Shown: in pieces, positions 36,903 to 45,368 of the stretch
Layout: each line of letters starts with the position of its first letter
Position numbering within the stretch: the first letter of the stretch is position 1
Assembly (NCBI GenBank): GCA_964572955.1
Contig: CAZNGY010000008.1
Location: 1-52,111, forward strand
Source of the DNA: UBA3775 sp964572955
GTDB lineage: Bacteria; Bacillota; Clostridia; Lachnospirales; Lachnospiraceae
DNA: 52,111 nucleotides
Reading direction: 5' to 3'
Program-made: the position numbers and the translations under genes
The notes under the pieces: model-generated
The model's input: only the letters and a program-made list of their open reading frames with translations
What the model was told of the DNA's origin: nothing
The model's database searches: none

Positions 36903-38177
36903 TTACTGTCTTGTGAGACTTCCGTCAAATACATATGAAGGGAGTTCAAGTGTATCTTTAGTACTGCCTTCTTCACATGCTACTGAAAAATAATCATACT
37001 GATTACCATCAGCAGGCTTTGTAATCCAGGAATCAAAATAGAAATCAAATGTCATCTTGCTGCCTGATTCATAGTAACTGTCAAGTTCTGAATTCCAGCT
37101 GTATGTGCCGTTATCTTTGCTTGCAAATTCAACAGTTGCCGGGAATGTATCCTCATCCTCGTCATACTCATCTGAAACAGTTACCGTAAGTGTTTCTCCA
37201 TCTGCGTTTGTACCTTTCCATGTTCCGGAGTATACACACTCAACTTCTTTTTCAATATCATCAATGTCATATAAGCTCCACTCTTTATCTGACTGATAAT
37301 AGTAATACTCGAGAGTTGCCGTTACGCTCATTTTAAGGTCATCACACTCGAAATCAAAACTTACATCTGTGTAAAGATAATTTGTTCCATCAGGTTCAGC
37401 ATCTTCAAGTTCAAAGTTTGTAACCTTTCCATCAGAGAAATATCTCGTATATCCGAGACATCTTACTCCACTGAAAGAATTCTTTAACTGTTCTGCAACC
37501 TCATCAGCCGTATAAGTGAACTTGTATTCATCGGTATATTCAAAGTCATAATCTGAATCTACTTCTACGTTGCTGTATGACCAGCCATAGTAGTATGAGA
37601 AATCTGCAGTTGCATTAAATGTATACTCACACATTGCTGTTTCTGCTGTCACTTCTACTTTAACGGTATCAATCATTTCTTCTTCGTCAAGATTGTGTTC
37701 CTTAATCTTAACTCCGGTAACATCACTGCTGTATACATAGATCGAATCGCTAAGGCTATAGCTTATGTCACCAAGAATTTCTTCCACTGTTTCGTCATCA
37801 ACTTCCTCTACAAGCTTCTGAACCAGATCTCCGTCCTTTTCAACTTCCTTACATTTCCACTTACTTTCCTTTTTATCTTTAAGCTTAAAAGTAAGATTAT
37901 ATTCCTGTGAATACTCAACAGGTCCATATGAGTAACTTACTGTTGCGTCTACTTTTGCCTTGTCCTTATCATCGTTAAGTTTAACCTTGTCAACTTTAAC
38001 ATCATATTTAATTTTGTTTCCATCTTCATCGGTTCTATCCTTGTCGATATAACCTTCATCTTCAATTGCATCTTCTACATCCTCTGCCGTAGGATTATCC
38101 GGACCGCCGCACGCTGTTGCGAAGAGCATTGTTGCAGCCATCACAAATCCGAAAGCAAGCATCTTAAGCTTTCTCAT
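36903..38177 (-). CDS. Putative lipoprotein with repeated beta domains
   Basis: A 424-residue secreted protein. The signal peptide ends MLFATAC with lipid-modified C23, followed by GG. The mature part is very acidic and rich in Tyr, Ser and Asp. Two or three related segments of about 100 residues can be seen, each with alternating V/T-rich strands and a Tyr-rich motif (FSYYYGWSYSNVEVD and LEYYYYQSDKEWSLYDIDD). Function is unknown; a cell-surface role is inferred. The start at 38177 has AGGAGGAATT; an upstream in-frame extension is not supported. It is monocistronic, between its own promoter and terminator. Confidence 0.75.
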   Translation of the reverse strand: MRKLKMLAFGFVMAATMLFATACGGPDNPTAEDVEDAIEDEGYIDKDRTDEDGNKIKYDVKVDKVKLNDDKDKAKVDATVSYSYGPVEYSQEYNLTFKLKDKKESKWKCKEVEKDGDLVQKLVEEVDDETVEEILGDISYSLSDSIYVYSSDVTGVKIKEHNLDEEEMIDTVKVEVTAETAMCEYTFNATADFSYYYGWSYSNVEVDSDYDFEYTDEYKFTYTADEVAEQLKNSFSGVRCLGYTRYFSDGKVTNFELEDAEPDGTNYLYTDVSFDFECDDLKMSVTATLEYYYYQSDKEWSLYDIDDIEKEVECVYSGTWKGTNADGETLTVTVSDEYDEDEDTFPATVEFASKDNGTYSWNSELDSYYESGSKMTFDFYFDSWITKPADGNQYDYFSVACEEGSTKDTLELPSYVFDGSLTRQ

Positions 38178-38262
38178 TACAATTCCTCCTATGAATATAT
38201 ATTCTTCTAATCCATATGCCCGCAAAACCCGAAAATTCCGGCTTTTTTCATGGACTAAGCTT

Positions 38263-38291
38263 AGTTTATTAAATTTTTATATTTCTGTCAA
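38263..38291 (-). promoter_or_regulatory. Promoter of the lipoprotein gene
   Basis: Minus-strand TTGACA (38286-38291) and TAAACT (38263-38268), spacer 17. A 10-bp palindrome CTAAGCTTAG overlaps the expected start site. The rest of the gap to 38375 has no gene. Confidence 0.65.
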
Positions 38292-38375
38292 GATTCAGTC
38301 CTTGTCGGTGTGTCCCGATACACACTCCATACAGCTGCACGTACAATATCTGTCTGAATACACGTCAGCCGCCTT

Positions 38376-39785
38376 TTATTCCTCTCCGTTCCAACAGTAT
38401 GTACATAACTGCGACTTATCTATGCCACAGGCTTCAAGCATATCATCAAGTCTGTTGAATCTTAAAGAAGTAAAATGAAGCTCTTTGCAGATTTCATCTA
38501 CCATTTTCTCATACTTCTCAGAATCCGGATTCGTATATTCCTTGAGGACTTCTTCCGTAACATTTCCGTTTTCAAGTCTCTCAATCACCCTTCTTGTAAT
38601 AAGATCCATTTCTGATGATGATCTTGAGAAATTAAGATATTTGCAGCCGTAAACCAACGGAGGACATGCCGGTCTTATGTGAACTTCCTTTGCTCCACTT
38701 GCAAAAAGATACTCCGTCGTCTCTCTAAGCTGAGTTCCTCTTACAATACTGTCGTCAATAAGAAGAAGCTTTTTATCTCTGATAAGATCCTCAACCGCCA
38801 ACAGCTTCATCTTTGCTATAAGATTTCTCTGGCTCTGTATCGTCGGCATAAAAGATCTTGGCCATGTAGGTGTATATTTTATAAAAGGTCTTGAAAACGG
38901 AATTCCTGACTCATTTGCATAACCGATTGCATGAGCAATTCCTGAATCCGGTACACCTGCAACAATATCCGGCTTAACCGTATCTCTTTTTGCCATCTTT
39001 GCACCACAATTGTATCTCATCTGCTCAACACTTAGGCCTTCATATGAACTTGCAGGATAGCCATAATATACCCAGAGAAATGTACATATTTTCATTTTAT
39101 TGCCGGGATGCTTAAGTGTTATACAGTTTTTATCCGTAATGACCACGATTTCTCCCGGTCCGAGTTCTTTATATGTTTTATATCCAAGATTTGCAAATGC
39201 ATAACATTCAAAAGCTGCACAGAATGCATCCTGTTTTTTACCGATTACAACAGGTGTTCTTCCGAACTTATCTCTGGCACAATATATACCCGATGAATTC
39301 ATCAGCAGAAGCGAAAGTGAACCATCAACCTTCTCAAGAGCATAACTTATACCCTCTATAAGATTTTCTTTCTGGTTTATCAGAGTAGCAATAAGTTCAG
39401 TGGCATTAATATCCCCTCCGCTCATTTCAAGGAAATGAGAATGACCGCTTTCAAAAAGTTCCGCTGTAAGTTCATCTATATTATTGATTTTACTTACCGT
39501 GGTAATTGCATATGTGCCGTGATGAGATCTCACAATAAGTGGCTGCGGCTCATAGTCTGATATACAGCCTATGCCGAGTCTGCCTTTCATCTCTTGAATA
39601 TCCTTGTCAAACTTGGTACGAAAAGGTGCATTTTCAATATTGTGAATAGACCTTTCAAAACCTGTTTCATCATTGTAAACTGCCATTCCTCCTCTTCTTG
39701 TCCCAAGGTGAGAATGATAGTCAACACCAAAAAACAAGTCAAAAACGCAGTCTTTTGAGGCTGCAACGCCCATGAATCCGCCCAT
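38376..39785 (-). CDS. Amidophosphoribosyltransferase paralogue lacking the glutaminase cysteine
   Basis: A 469-residue protein of the PurF fold: an N-terminal class II glutamine amidotransferase-like domain and a C-terminal phosphoribosyltransferase domain with the PRPP loop LLLIDDSIVRGTQ (D344, D345). The C-terminal CTYC (C461, C464) and an internal cysteine resemble the Fe-S ligands of B. subtilis PurF. The mature N-terminus should start with catalytic Cys in CGVFGI; here it reads MGGFMGV, so the nucleophile is replaced by glycine. It may use free ammonia or serve another role. The start at 39785 is set by AAGGAG; the frame extends eight codons further without a better site. No purine gene is adjacent. 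Confidence 0.85.
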   Translation of the reverse strand: MGGFMGVAASKDCVFDLFFGVDYHSHLGTRRGGMAVYNDETGFERSIHNIENAPFRTKFDKDIQEMKGRLGIGCISDYEPQPLIVRSHHGTYAITTVSKINNIDELTAELFESGHSHFLEMSGGDINATELIATLINQKENLIEGISYALEKVDGSLSLLLMNSSGIYCARDKFGRTPVVIGKKQDAFCAAFECYAFANLGYKTYKELGPGEIVVITDKNCITLKHPGNKMKICTFLWVYYGYPASSYEGLSVEQMRYNCGAKMAKRDTVKPDIVAGVPDSGIAHAIGYANESGIPFSRPFIKYTPTWPRSFMPTIQSQRNLIAKMKLLAVEDLIRDKKLLLIDDSIVRGTQLRETTEYLFASGAKEVHIRPACPPLVYGCKYLNFSRSSSEMDLITRRVIERLENGNVTEEVLKEYTNPDSEKYEKMVDEICKELHFTSLRFNRLDDMLEACGIDKSQLCTYCWNGEE

Positions 39786-39884
39786 CTGTCGTCTCCTTAC
39801 ATATTGCATTTTTCTTTGCTGGTTCTAAATCCAAACCAATTTATTTTAACAGTATTTTTTCATATATTCAAGTAGCAAAGAAAA

Positions 39885-39974
39885 TTATAGTTTACTCTGA
39901 ATCCACTCATTATAAATCCCCATTCTTTCTGCTTCTGTACACTCTTTTACTTGCAAAGGCAATCCATGTTTCAT
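39885..39974 (-). other. Short reading frame, possible gene remnant
   Basis: A 29-codon frame on the minus strand (MKHGLPLQVKEC to WIQSKL) lies in the gap between the PurF-like and DUF2278 genes. It has no ribosome-binding site, and its frame stays open into the antisense of the DUF2278 start. It may be the tail of a lost gene or chance. The rest of the 215-base gap holds nothing recognisable. Confidence 0.2.
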
Positions 39975-40000
39975 ATAATAACAGACAGGAGGAGATGTTT

Positions 40001-40654
40001 ATGGGTAAATATTCAATATTAAAAGGACATCCGTTTGAGTACAATAACACTGCGGATGATAATCATATCTTCATACGAACCGCTGCCGCCGGATACGATT
40101 ATTCCATAGCAATAAACGTATGTTCAAACAAGTATCCACGCTGCATGTACTACGCTCTCAAGAAGTTTTACTACGAGGACTTCACTGACACGACTCCTGA
40201 ATCCGTCATAACAGACACCATGATCAATGCTCCTATCGGACTTAGGACAATTAAGTCATATGATGAATTTAAGCTGTCATATAAAGAACAAAACTGGTTT
40301 GATGAAAGCGAAATGCTTATCGCTTCCCGAAAAAGCAATCCAAACAACATTCTCGGACGTGAAGTGATCAACCTTACAAAAGCGTCAATTGCCGAATGGG
40401 ATTCTTATGTATGTGCATTCGGAATCAGCTGGGGGCCAAAATCTGCACCCGATCGTTCGTTCGGCTTTTATCCCACCCGCGGCATCCATGACGTTCACTG
40501 CAACATAGAAAACGGTCACGATACACACAAAAAAAGACCCTCGTCTGTTCATGACGGGGCCCTGTTTTTTCATTTTCCTTCTAAGGGATGCTTCTACGGA
40601 ATTTTCTGTATGTTTCCCGGACAGCTTAACACTTCCACTCGTAACAAAACCTAA
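40001..40654 (+). CDS. YukJ/DUF2278 family protein
   Basis: A 217-residue soluble protein of unknown function. Family-like segments are the N-terminal YSILKGHPFEY, the YSIAINVCSN strand, and near the C-terminus FYPTRGIHDVHCN followed by HDGALFFHFPS. The GIHDxH motif is the most conserved part of DUF2278. The start is 40001, six bases after AGGAGGA; the ATG at 39995 adjoins the site. A terminator-like hairpin lies inside the coding sequence at 40536-40570, and a normal terminator follows the stop. It stands alone, transcribed opposite to its neighbours. Confidence 0.7.
   Translation: MGKYSILKGHPFEYNNTADDNHIFIRTAAAGYDYSIAINVCSNKYPRCMYYALKKFYYEDFTDTTPESVITDTMINAPIGLRTIKSYDEFKLSYKEQNWFDESEMLIASRKSNPNNILGREVINLTKASIAEWDSYVCAFGISWGPKSAPDRSFGFYPTRGIHDVHCNIENGHDTHKKRPSSVHDGALFFHFPSKGCFYGIFCMFPGQLNTSTRNKT
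40536..40570 (+). other. Terminator-like hairpin inside the DUF2278 gene
   Basis: Complementary CCTCGTC/GACGGGG arms around a short loop are preceded by a run of A and followed shortly by six T residues (40565-40570), all within the coding region about 28 codons before the stop. Confidence 0.35.
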
Positions 40655-40676
40655 AATCCTATTAATCTTTTTAACG

Positions 40677-40707
40677 GCAGCCTCTTTTATACGAGGTTGC
40701 TTTTTTT
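40677..40707 (+). terminator. Intrinsic terminator of the DUF2278 gene
   Basis: GCAGCCTC (40677-40684) pairs with GAGGTTGC (40693-40700, one G-U) and is followed by seven T residues (40701-40707). Confidence 0.85.
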
Positions 40708-40723
40708 CTTATTTATCCTGATT

Positions 40724-41038
40724 CTACAGCAGTCTCATCACTATATCTGCAAGCAAAACCGCTCCGCAGCATGCAACCGCAACCTGAAAAAGATTTGCAC
40801 CAATCCAGGAAAGAATTACTCCTGTAACAAGTGCCAGAATTCCCATTATCCTTGTCTCTGTTCCGTAAATTATTGCCGGGAAAGTCATCACTGCCAATGT
40901 TACATAAGGCAGATAGTACAAAAAGGAACAGATAAATTTATTTTTGATTTTTCCTTTAATTAATGTAAGCGGAAGTATTCTGAGAAGTGATGAAACTGCT
41001 GCCGCCACCAATATGTATATATAAATATAATGTTCCAT
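40724..41038 (-). CDS. azlD: Branched-chain amino acid exporter small subunit, AzlD family
   Basis: A 104-residue protein with about four membrane helices, normal for AzlD. The first helix is followed by SSLLRILPLTLIKGKIKNKF, typical of the family, and later PAIIYGTETRIMGI. AzlD partners AzlC to export branched-chain or related amino acids. Its ATG immediately follows the azlC TAA stop, so the two are translationally coupled. The stop is close to the convergent terminator at 40677-40707, whose stem may serve both strands. Confidence 0.88.
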   Translation of the reverse strand: MEHYIYIYILVAAAVSSLLRILPLTLIKGKIKNKFICSFLYYLPYVTLAVMTFPAIIYGTETRIMGILALVTGVILSWIGANLFQVAVACCGAVLLADIVMRLL

Positions 41039-41749
41039 TTATTCTTCCTCCGAATGCGGAAATAAAACCGCTGCAATTGCCGAAATTACAACTGTCAGTA
41101 TAATGCATCTCATACTCTCTGAAAGTCCTGATATTACCGGAGCAGCCGATGCAATGTAACTTGCGAGAAAACTTGTAAGAACTACACCCGCAACAACTTT
41201 ATTCTGCCTTGCAGGCGGTATGATTATCGCCAGAAACATTCCGTAAAGAGCAACACTCAGTGCGTTTACCATTACCTGTGGGAGTATATTCCCGGCAATT
41301 ATGCCTATTGCCGTGCCCGATGCCCAACAGGGAATTGAAAGAATCATCAATCCATAAGCATAATACGGATTAACGTATCCCGGCTGTGCAATTTCCGCTC
41401 CAAAAATCTCATCCGTAATTCCAAATCCGATAAAAGCCCTGTGAAGCATTCCTGTTTTTTCAGAAATTCTCTGACTTAAAGCACAGCTCATAAGTACATA
41501 TCGTGCATTAGTTATCAATATTATAAGAGCCATTTCCCAATATGGAGAATTTGATTCAATAACCGTAAACTCTGCATATTCTCCTGCTGATGCATGGTTT
41601 AGTATACTTGAAATAAAACCCTGCAGCGGATCAAGTCCTGCACGCCTTGCCGCTATTCCAAGTGAAAAAGCAACTGCAAAATACCCCAGTGCTATCGGTA
41701 TACCGTCTCTCATACCCTTAACTACTGCTTCCCTATTTGTTCTGTTCAT
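41039..41749 (-). CDS. azlC: Branched-chain amino acid exporter large subunit, AzlC family
   Basis: A 236-residue multi-pass membrane protein. The N-terminal PIALGYFAVAFSLGIAARRA and the following SSILNHASAGEY are typical of AzlC; ITNARYVLMSCALS and an acidic GFGITDEIF segment are also visible. With AzlD it forms an exporter for branched-chain amino acids or analogues; the substrate here is inferred. GGAAAGGAAG precedes the ATG. It lies 65 bases after the patatin-like gene on the same strand and may share its transcript. Confidence 0.9.
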   Translation of the reverse strand: MNRTNREAVVKGMRDGIPIALGYFAVAFSLGIAARRAGLDPLQGFISSILNHASAGEYAEFTVIESNSPYWEMALIILITNARYVLMSCALSQRISEKTGMLHRAFIGFGITDEIFGAEIAQPGYVNPYYAYGLMILSIPCWASGTAIGIIAGNILPQVMVNALSVALYGMFLAIIIPPARQNKVVAGVVLTSFLASYIASAAPVISGLSESMRCIILTVVISAIAAVLFPHSEEE

Positions 41750-41814
41750 CTTTCTTCCTTTCCGTACTGCAGAAATTCTTCTTTTGTCCGATTAAAATCA
41801 GGCAGATAACCGTG

Positions 41815-42654
41815 CTATACCGTTTTCTTTTTCAGAAAAACATCCGCATCATGCTGTCCTGTCTGATATACCGCTTCCAGCTTTTCCGGATCTTTTTCCG
41901 TTCTGCTTATGCCAAATGCCTTGTGCGGTCTTATTATGTCAATTTTTCCGTCTTCTGCCAGTTTTTCAAGTTCCGACATTTGATCATTATACATCTCATG
42001 TCTGTGTTTTATGCGATAATCAAGCTTCGGATATTTTCTTTTATAAAACATATCCGCCATAAGAGGGGATATCGGTTTTTTTACATAGCCATCTTCTTTT
42101 GTAAGTACAACCACCAATTCATCATATCCCATTTCAAGCATCTTTCTGTAAGGAATACTGTCTGTAATTGCTCCGTCAAGATAATAACCATTACCAATCT
42201 TTACCGGTTTCGAGACAAATGGCATCGAGCCTGAAGCTCTTAAAACATCCATCTGATCAAAAGCACTGTTTATACGAATATATTCAGGCTTTCCTGTTTC
42301 CACGTTGGTCACCACCGCATAAAAAGGTACTCCTGATTCCTTAAAAGTTTTATCATCAAACGGATCAAGTTCATAAGGTACTTTTCTGTATGCATAATCC
42401 GTATCGACAATGTTTCCGGTTCTGACTAACGGAAGCAGTCCCATATAGTTTCTGTCACTATTATATTTTTTGTTGTATCTGATTACTCTTCCTTTCTGGT
42501 TCGAGAGATAATTAATACCAAACAATGCACCTGCCGAAACACCTATAACAGCATCAAATCTTTCACCGTCTTCCATAAATCTGTCTAAAACACCGGCGGT
42601 GTACATACCTTTCATCGCACCGCCTTCCAGAACCAATGCTCTTTTCATTTTCAT
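41815..42654 (-). CDS. Patatin-like phospholipase
   Basis: A 279-residue cytoplasmic esterase of the patatin family (RssA/YlbK-like). The oxyanion-hole motif EGGAMKGMYTAGVLD, the nucleophile elbow GVSAG, and the dyad aspartate in YLDGAITDSIPY are all present, so it should be an active serine lipid hydrolase. A C-terminal helical region carries KHRHEMYNDQ. The start is placed at 42654, four bases after GGAG; another ATG two codons on is equally possible. Its physiological lipid is unknown. Confidence 0.9.
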   Translation of the reverse strand: MKMKRALVLEGGAMKGMYTAGVLDRFMEDGERFDAVIGVSAGALFGINYLSNQKGRVIRYNKKYNSDRNYMGLLPLVRTGNIVDTDYAYRKVPYELDPFDDKTFKESGVPFYAVVTNVETGKPEYIRINSAFDQMDVLRASGSMPFVSKPVKIGNGYYLDGAITDSIPYRKMLEMGYDELVVVLTKEDGYVKKPISPLMADMFYKRKYPKLDYRIKHRHEMYNDQMSELEKLAEDGKIDIIRPHKAFGISRTEKDPEKLEAVYQTGQHDADVFLKKKTV

Positions 42655-42738
42655 CGCTCTCCGATTCATGTTAATTAAATTTTGTCCTTTAAAAGACGTT
42701 TGATTATAATATCATTTTTACCGTTAAAAGTAAAGAAA

Positions 42739-42788
42739 AAGGACCGCCTTTCATAATCCCGCTCGTTTGGATTATATCTGCCGTCCTT
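42739..42788 (-). terminator. Terminator of galK
   Basis: Nested arms AAGGAC/GTCCTT (42739-42744 with 42783-42788) and ATAATCC/GGATTAT (42753-42759 with 42769-42775) form a long hairpin, followed on the minus strand by a T-rich run, 55 bases after the galK stop. The remaining gap holds no gene. Confidence 0.7.
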
Positions 42789-42842
42789 CATCTCATTTTA
42801 TTTTAGGAGTATATTTAATCTGATTAAGTATTATCCGTTTTC

Positions 42843-44129
42843 TCAGATAACACGCATTCCGCCATATTTTCTGATTTTGAGTACACTGCACGCACCCTGT
42901 CCAAATAGTTTATTCATAGTCTCACTGTATTCAACAACTTTATCGTTTTTTACAAACGCCTGAATTGTTCCCGCAAAACCACCGCCATGCACTCTGCATA
43001 CACCGCTTCCGTCCCCAAGAACCGTCTCACTGACTGCCAGTGCTATTGATACATTCTGATGTCTTATATCATTGTTTGTATATACATTCTGAAGAAATTT
43101 ATATGAAGAATTTCCGGAAGCCTTTACGTTCTCCAGAAATTCATTGATTTTCAAGTTTTTAATTGCTGCCACTTCTTCCCGAACCCTGCCGTTTTCGTTA
43201 ATAAAGTGAAGTGCTCTGAGGAAAGCCCTGTCGCCAAAACGCTTTCTGATCTCCATTGAATTCTCAATCAAATCCTTTATTTCCACTCCGAGAAGCACCT
43301 CCTTGCCAAAGAAGGAAGCAACTGCTTTCATTTCGGCAGGCACTGCTGCATAATCAGCCGTAAGATCTGCATGTGATCCTTTTGTATCCGTTATACAGAG
43401 ACTGTATCCATAGCCCTCAAGGTCAAGTTCTACTTTTTCCACTACAGGCTCTGCCGGATTTGCAAAGTCAACATGAACGAGACTGCCTACCGAACATGCC
43501 ATCTGATCCATAAGTCCGCATGGTTTTCCAAAATAAACATTCTCTGCATACTGTCCGATTATTGCATTCGTAACTGCATCAATTTCCCCATCGTTATAAA
43601 GATATGATATTATTGTTCCAATAACCGTTTCAAATGCCGCCGATGATGAAAGTCCGGCACCTATAAGAACATCACTTGTTATGTATGCACAAAAACCGCC
43701 AATTTTATAGCCCCTGTTTTTTGCTCCGGCAAGAACACCTTTCACAAGAGCTTCCGTCGATTCTTTTTCACTTTCCTTCATCTCAATGTCTGTTGTATCA
43801 ATTATAATTTCTTTATAACCACCGGATACAAGTTTAATAACCGGTGTTTCTGTTTTACTGGCTACCGCAATGGCATCCATATTAATTGATGCTGCAAGGA
43901 TTTCTCCATGCTGATGATCTGTATGATTTCCGCCGACTTCACTTCTTCCCGGTGCACTGAAAATCTCCACCTCTGAATTCTTACCGTAAAGACACTCAAA
44001 TTTTTCTACTGCTTTAACGTATCTTGCAGTCTGATAATCAAGTCTGCTTTCGTCAACGTAAATATCCTTTAATAAATCCCTGAACTTTCCGCTTTTAAGC
44101 TGTTCCTTCAAGACTTCCGTTTTAATCAT
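42843..44129 (-). CDS. galK: Galactokinase
   Basis: A 428-residue GHMP kinase that phosphorylates galactose at C1, the first step of the Leloir pathway. It has the galactokinase signature APGRSEVGGNHTDHQHG, the ATP loop LIGAGLSSSAAFE, a DLTADYAAVPAEM region and the C-terminal VCRVHGGGFAGTIQAF motif. Slightly longer than average (about 390) because of an N-terminal extension. It is divergent from a LacI-family regulator, and its promoter (44160-44188) is overlapped by two operator-like sites, so it is probably repressed by that regulator and induced by galactose. No galT or galE is nearby. Confidence 0.95.
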   Translation of the reverse strand: MIKTEVLKEQLKSGKFRDLLKDIYVDESRLDYQTARYVKAVEKFECLYGKNSEVEIFSAPGRSEVGGNHTDHQHGEILAASINMDAIAVASKTETPVIKLVSGGYKEIIIDTTDIEMKESEKESTEALVKGVLAGAKNRGYKIGGFCAYITSDVLIGAGLSSSAAFETVIGTIISYLYNDGEIDAVTNAIIGQYAENVYFGKPCGLMDQMACSVGSLVHVDFANPAEPVVEKVELDLEGYGYSLCITDTKGSHADLTADYAAVPAEMKAVASFFGKEVLLGVEIKDLIENSMEIRKRFGDRAFLRALHFINENGRVREEVAAIKNLKINEFLENVKASGNSSYKFLQNVYTNNDIRHQNVSIALAVSETVLGDGSGVCRVHGGGFAGTIQAFVKNDKVVEYSETMNKLFGQGACSVLKIRKYGGMRVI

Positions 44130-44159
44130 AAACCCCTCCGAAAAACATTCTATAATCGT

Positions 44160-44205
44160 ACTATATCTTTTGTTTACTAAAATGTCAATATTATTTTACT
44201 AAAAA
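44160..44205 (-). promoter_or_regulatory. galK promoter with two repressor sites
   Basis: Minus-strand TTGACA (44183-44188) and TATAGT (44160-44165), spacer 17. The site TGTTTACTAAAAT (44171-44183) fills the spacer and ATTTTACTAAAAA (44193-44205) lies just upstream; their centres are 22 bases apart. Confidence 0.7.
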
Positions 44206-44229
44206 TATAGATGTTTTTATGTTTTTCTC

Positions 44230-44274
44230 TCGACAAAACACTATTATGTGTGTTATACTACTGTTTAGTAAACA
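44230..44274 (+). promoter_or_regulatory. Regulator promoter with operator over the start site
   Basis: TCGACA (44230-44235) and TATACT (44254-44259), spacer 18. The perfect palindrome TGTTTAGTAAACA (44262-44274) covers the expected start of transcription, implying autorepression. Confidence 0.65.
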
Positions 44275-44288
44275 TTTCAGAGGTTATT

Positions 44289-45296
44289 ATGGCAACAATA
44301 AGAGATATTGCAAAAAAAGCAGGGCTTTCCCCTGCAGCAGTTTCAAGAATATTAAATAATGATGCAACACTAAGTGTTCCCGATGAAACAAGGCTCAAAG
44401 TTATAAACACTGCCAGGGAACTTAATTATGTTAAACCAAAACGTCACAAACAGAGTCCTCCCGCTTTTACAATAGGAGTTGTTCAATGGTTTACTTCCAA
44501 AGAAGAAAACAACGACAATTATTATCTGAAAGTAAGACAGGGTATAGAAGACTTTTGCATCAAGAATTCCATTGAACTTCTCCGTTTTTTTCACGATGAC
44601 GAAGACATCATGGAATCATTAAAAAACGTAGACGGACTAATATGTCTCGGTAAATTTTCAGAAATTGAGGTGGCCGAATTTATTTCCGTATGCAGTAGTG
44701 CCGTTTTTTTGGATATGCCTGTTGAAAATCACAGCATCACTTCACTCTCTCTTGATTTCGACAAAGCTGTGCGTTCCGTAATAGATTATCTTATTTCCCT
44801 CGGTCACTCCGAAATCGGTTTTCTTTGTGGAATAGAGTACGTCGGAGACAACAAACGTCTTATTGATCCTAGAATCACATCCTTCATGAGATACATGAAA
44901 CTTCTCGGAAAAAGCGGTGAAAGATATTTTAAAGAAGGTGTATTTTCATCCGAATCCGGTTATGAGATGATGAATGAACTCCTAAGCGGCGGTGATTATC
45001 CTACCGCTGTATTTGCGGCAAGCGATGCAATTGCATACGGAGCAATGCGGGCAATTCATGAACACGGTTTGAGTATTCCCCGTGACATCTCCATTATCGG
45101 TTTCAACGATATGGAACCAAGTGCGTTCATGACACCTCCGCTCACAACGGTTCATGCTCCGGCATATGATATGGGGCAGCATGGTGCCAACCTTTTATTC
45201 AGTGCCCCAAATCTCAACAGACAGACACCCCTCACCGCAAAACTGCCGTGCAGTCTCATAATAAGAGACTCCTGTGCAGCTCCATCAAAAAAATAA
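44289..45296 (+). CDS. LacI/GalR-family transcriptional repressor
   Basis: A 335-residue regulator. The N-terminal LacI helix-turn-helix reads TIRDIAKKAGLSPAAVSRIL, with the hinge at about residues 45-60. The rest is a periplasmic-binding-protein-like sugar domain (VDGLICLGKFS, TAVFAASDAIAYGAMRA, IIGFNDMEPSAFMTPPLTTV). The start is ATG 44289 after CAGAGG; the upstream frame extension would cross the operator. Three operator-like sites in the 159-base divergent region suggest it controls galK and itself, with galactose or a derivative as likely inducer. Confidence 0.92.
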   Translation: MATIRDIAKKAGLSPAAVSRILNNDATLSVPDETRLKVINTARELNYVKPKRHKQSPPAFTIGVVQWFTSKEENNDNYYLKVRQGIEDFCIKNSIELLRFFHDDEDIMESLKNVDGLICLGKFSEIEVAEFISVCSSAVFLDMPVENHSITSLSLDFDKAVRSVIDYLISLGHSEIGFLCGIEYVGDNKRLIDPRITSFMRYMKLLGKSGERYFKEGVFSSESGYEMMNELLSGGDYPTAVFAASDAIAYGAMRAIHEHGLSIPRDISIIGFNDMEPSAFMTPPLTTVHAPAYDMGQHGANLLFSAPNLNRQTPLTAKLPCSLIIRDSCAAPSKK

Positions 45297-45297
45297 T

Positions 45298-45363
45298 AAA
45301 AGCGTAATGACTTTTTATATCGTTACCGGTAAATCCGGTAAAAACATAAGTCATTACGCTTTT
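45298..45363. terminator. Bidirectional terminator between the LacI gene and ddh
   Basis: A perfect 16-bp stem (AAAAGCGTAATGACTT at 45298-45313 with 45348-45363) separates two convergent genes; the loop has a small inner ACCGGT-containing stem. Confidence 0.85.
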
Positions 45364-45368
45364 ACTTT

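Noticed and set aside
38240..38260. Possible 14-codon leader peptide (MKKAGIFGFCGHMD) ahead of the lipoprotein gene
   Set aside because: It has no ribosome-binding site, begins almost at the predicted transcript start, and no attenuator structure follows.
44211..44288. N-terminal extension of the LacI regulator
   Set aside because: It would read through the promoter and operator; the helix-turn-helix begins right after ATG 44289, which has its own ribosome-binding site.
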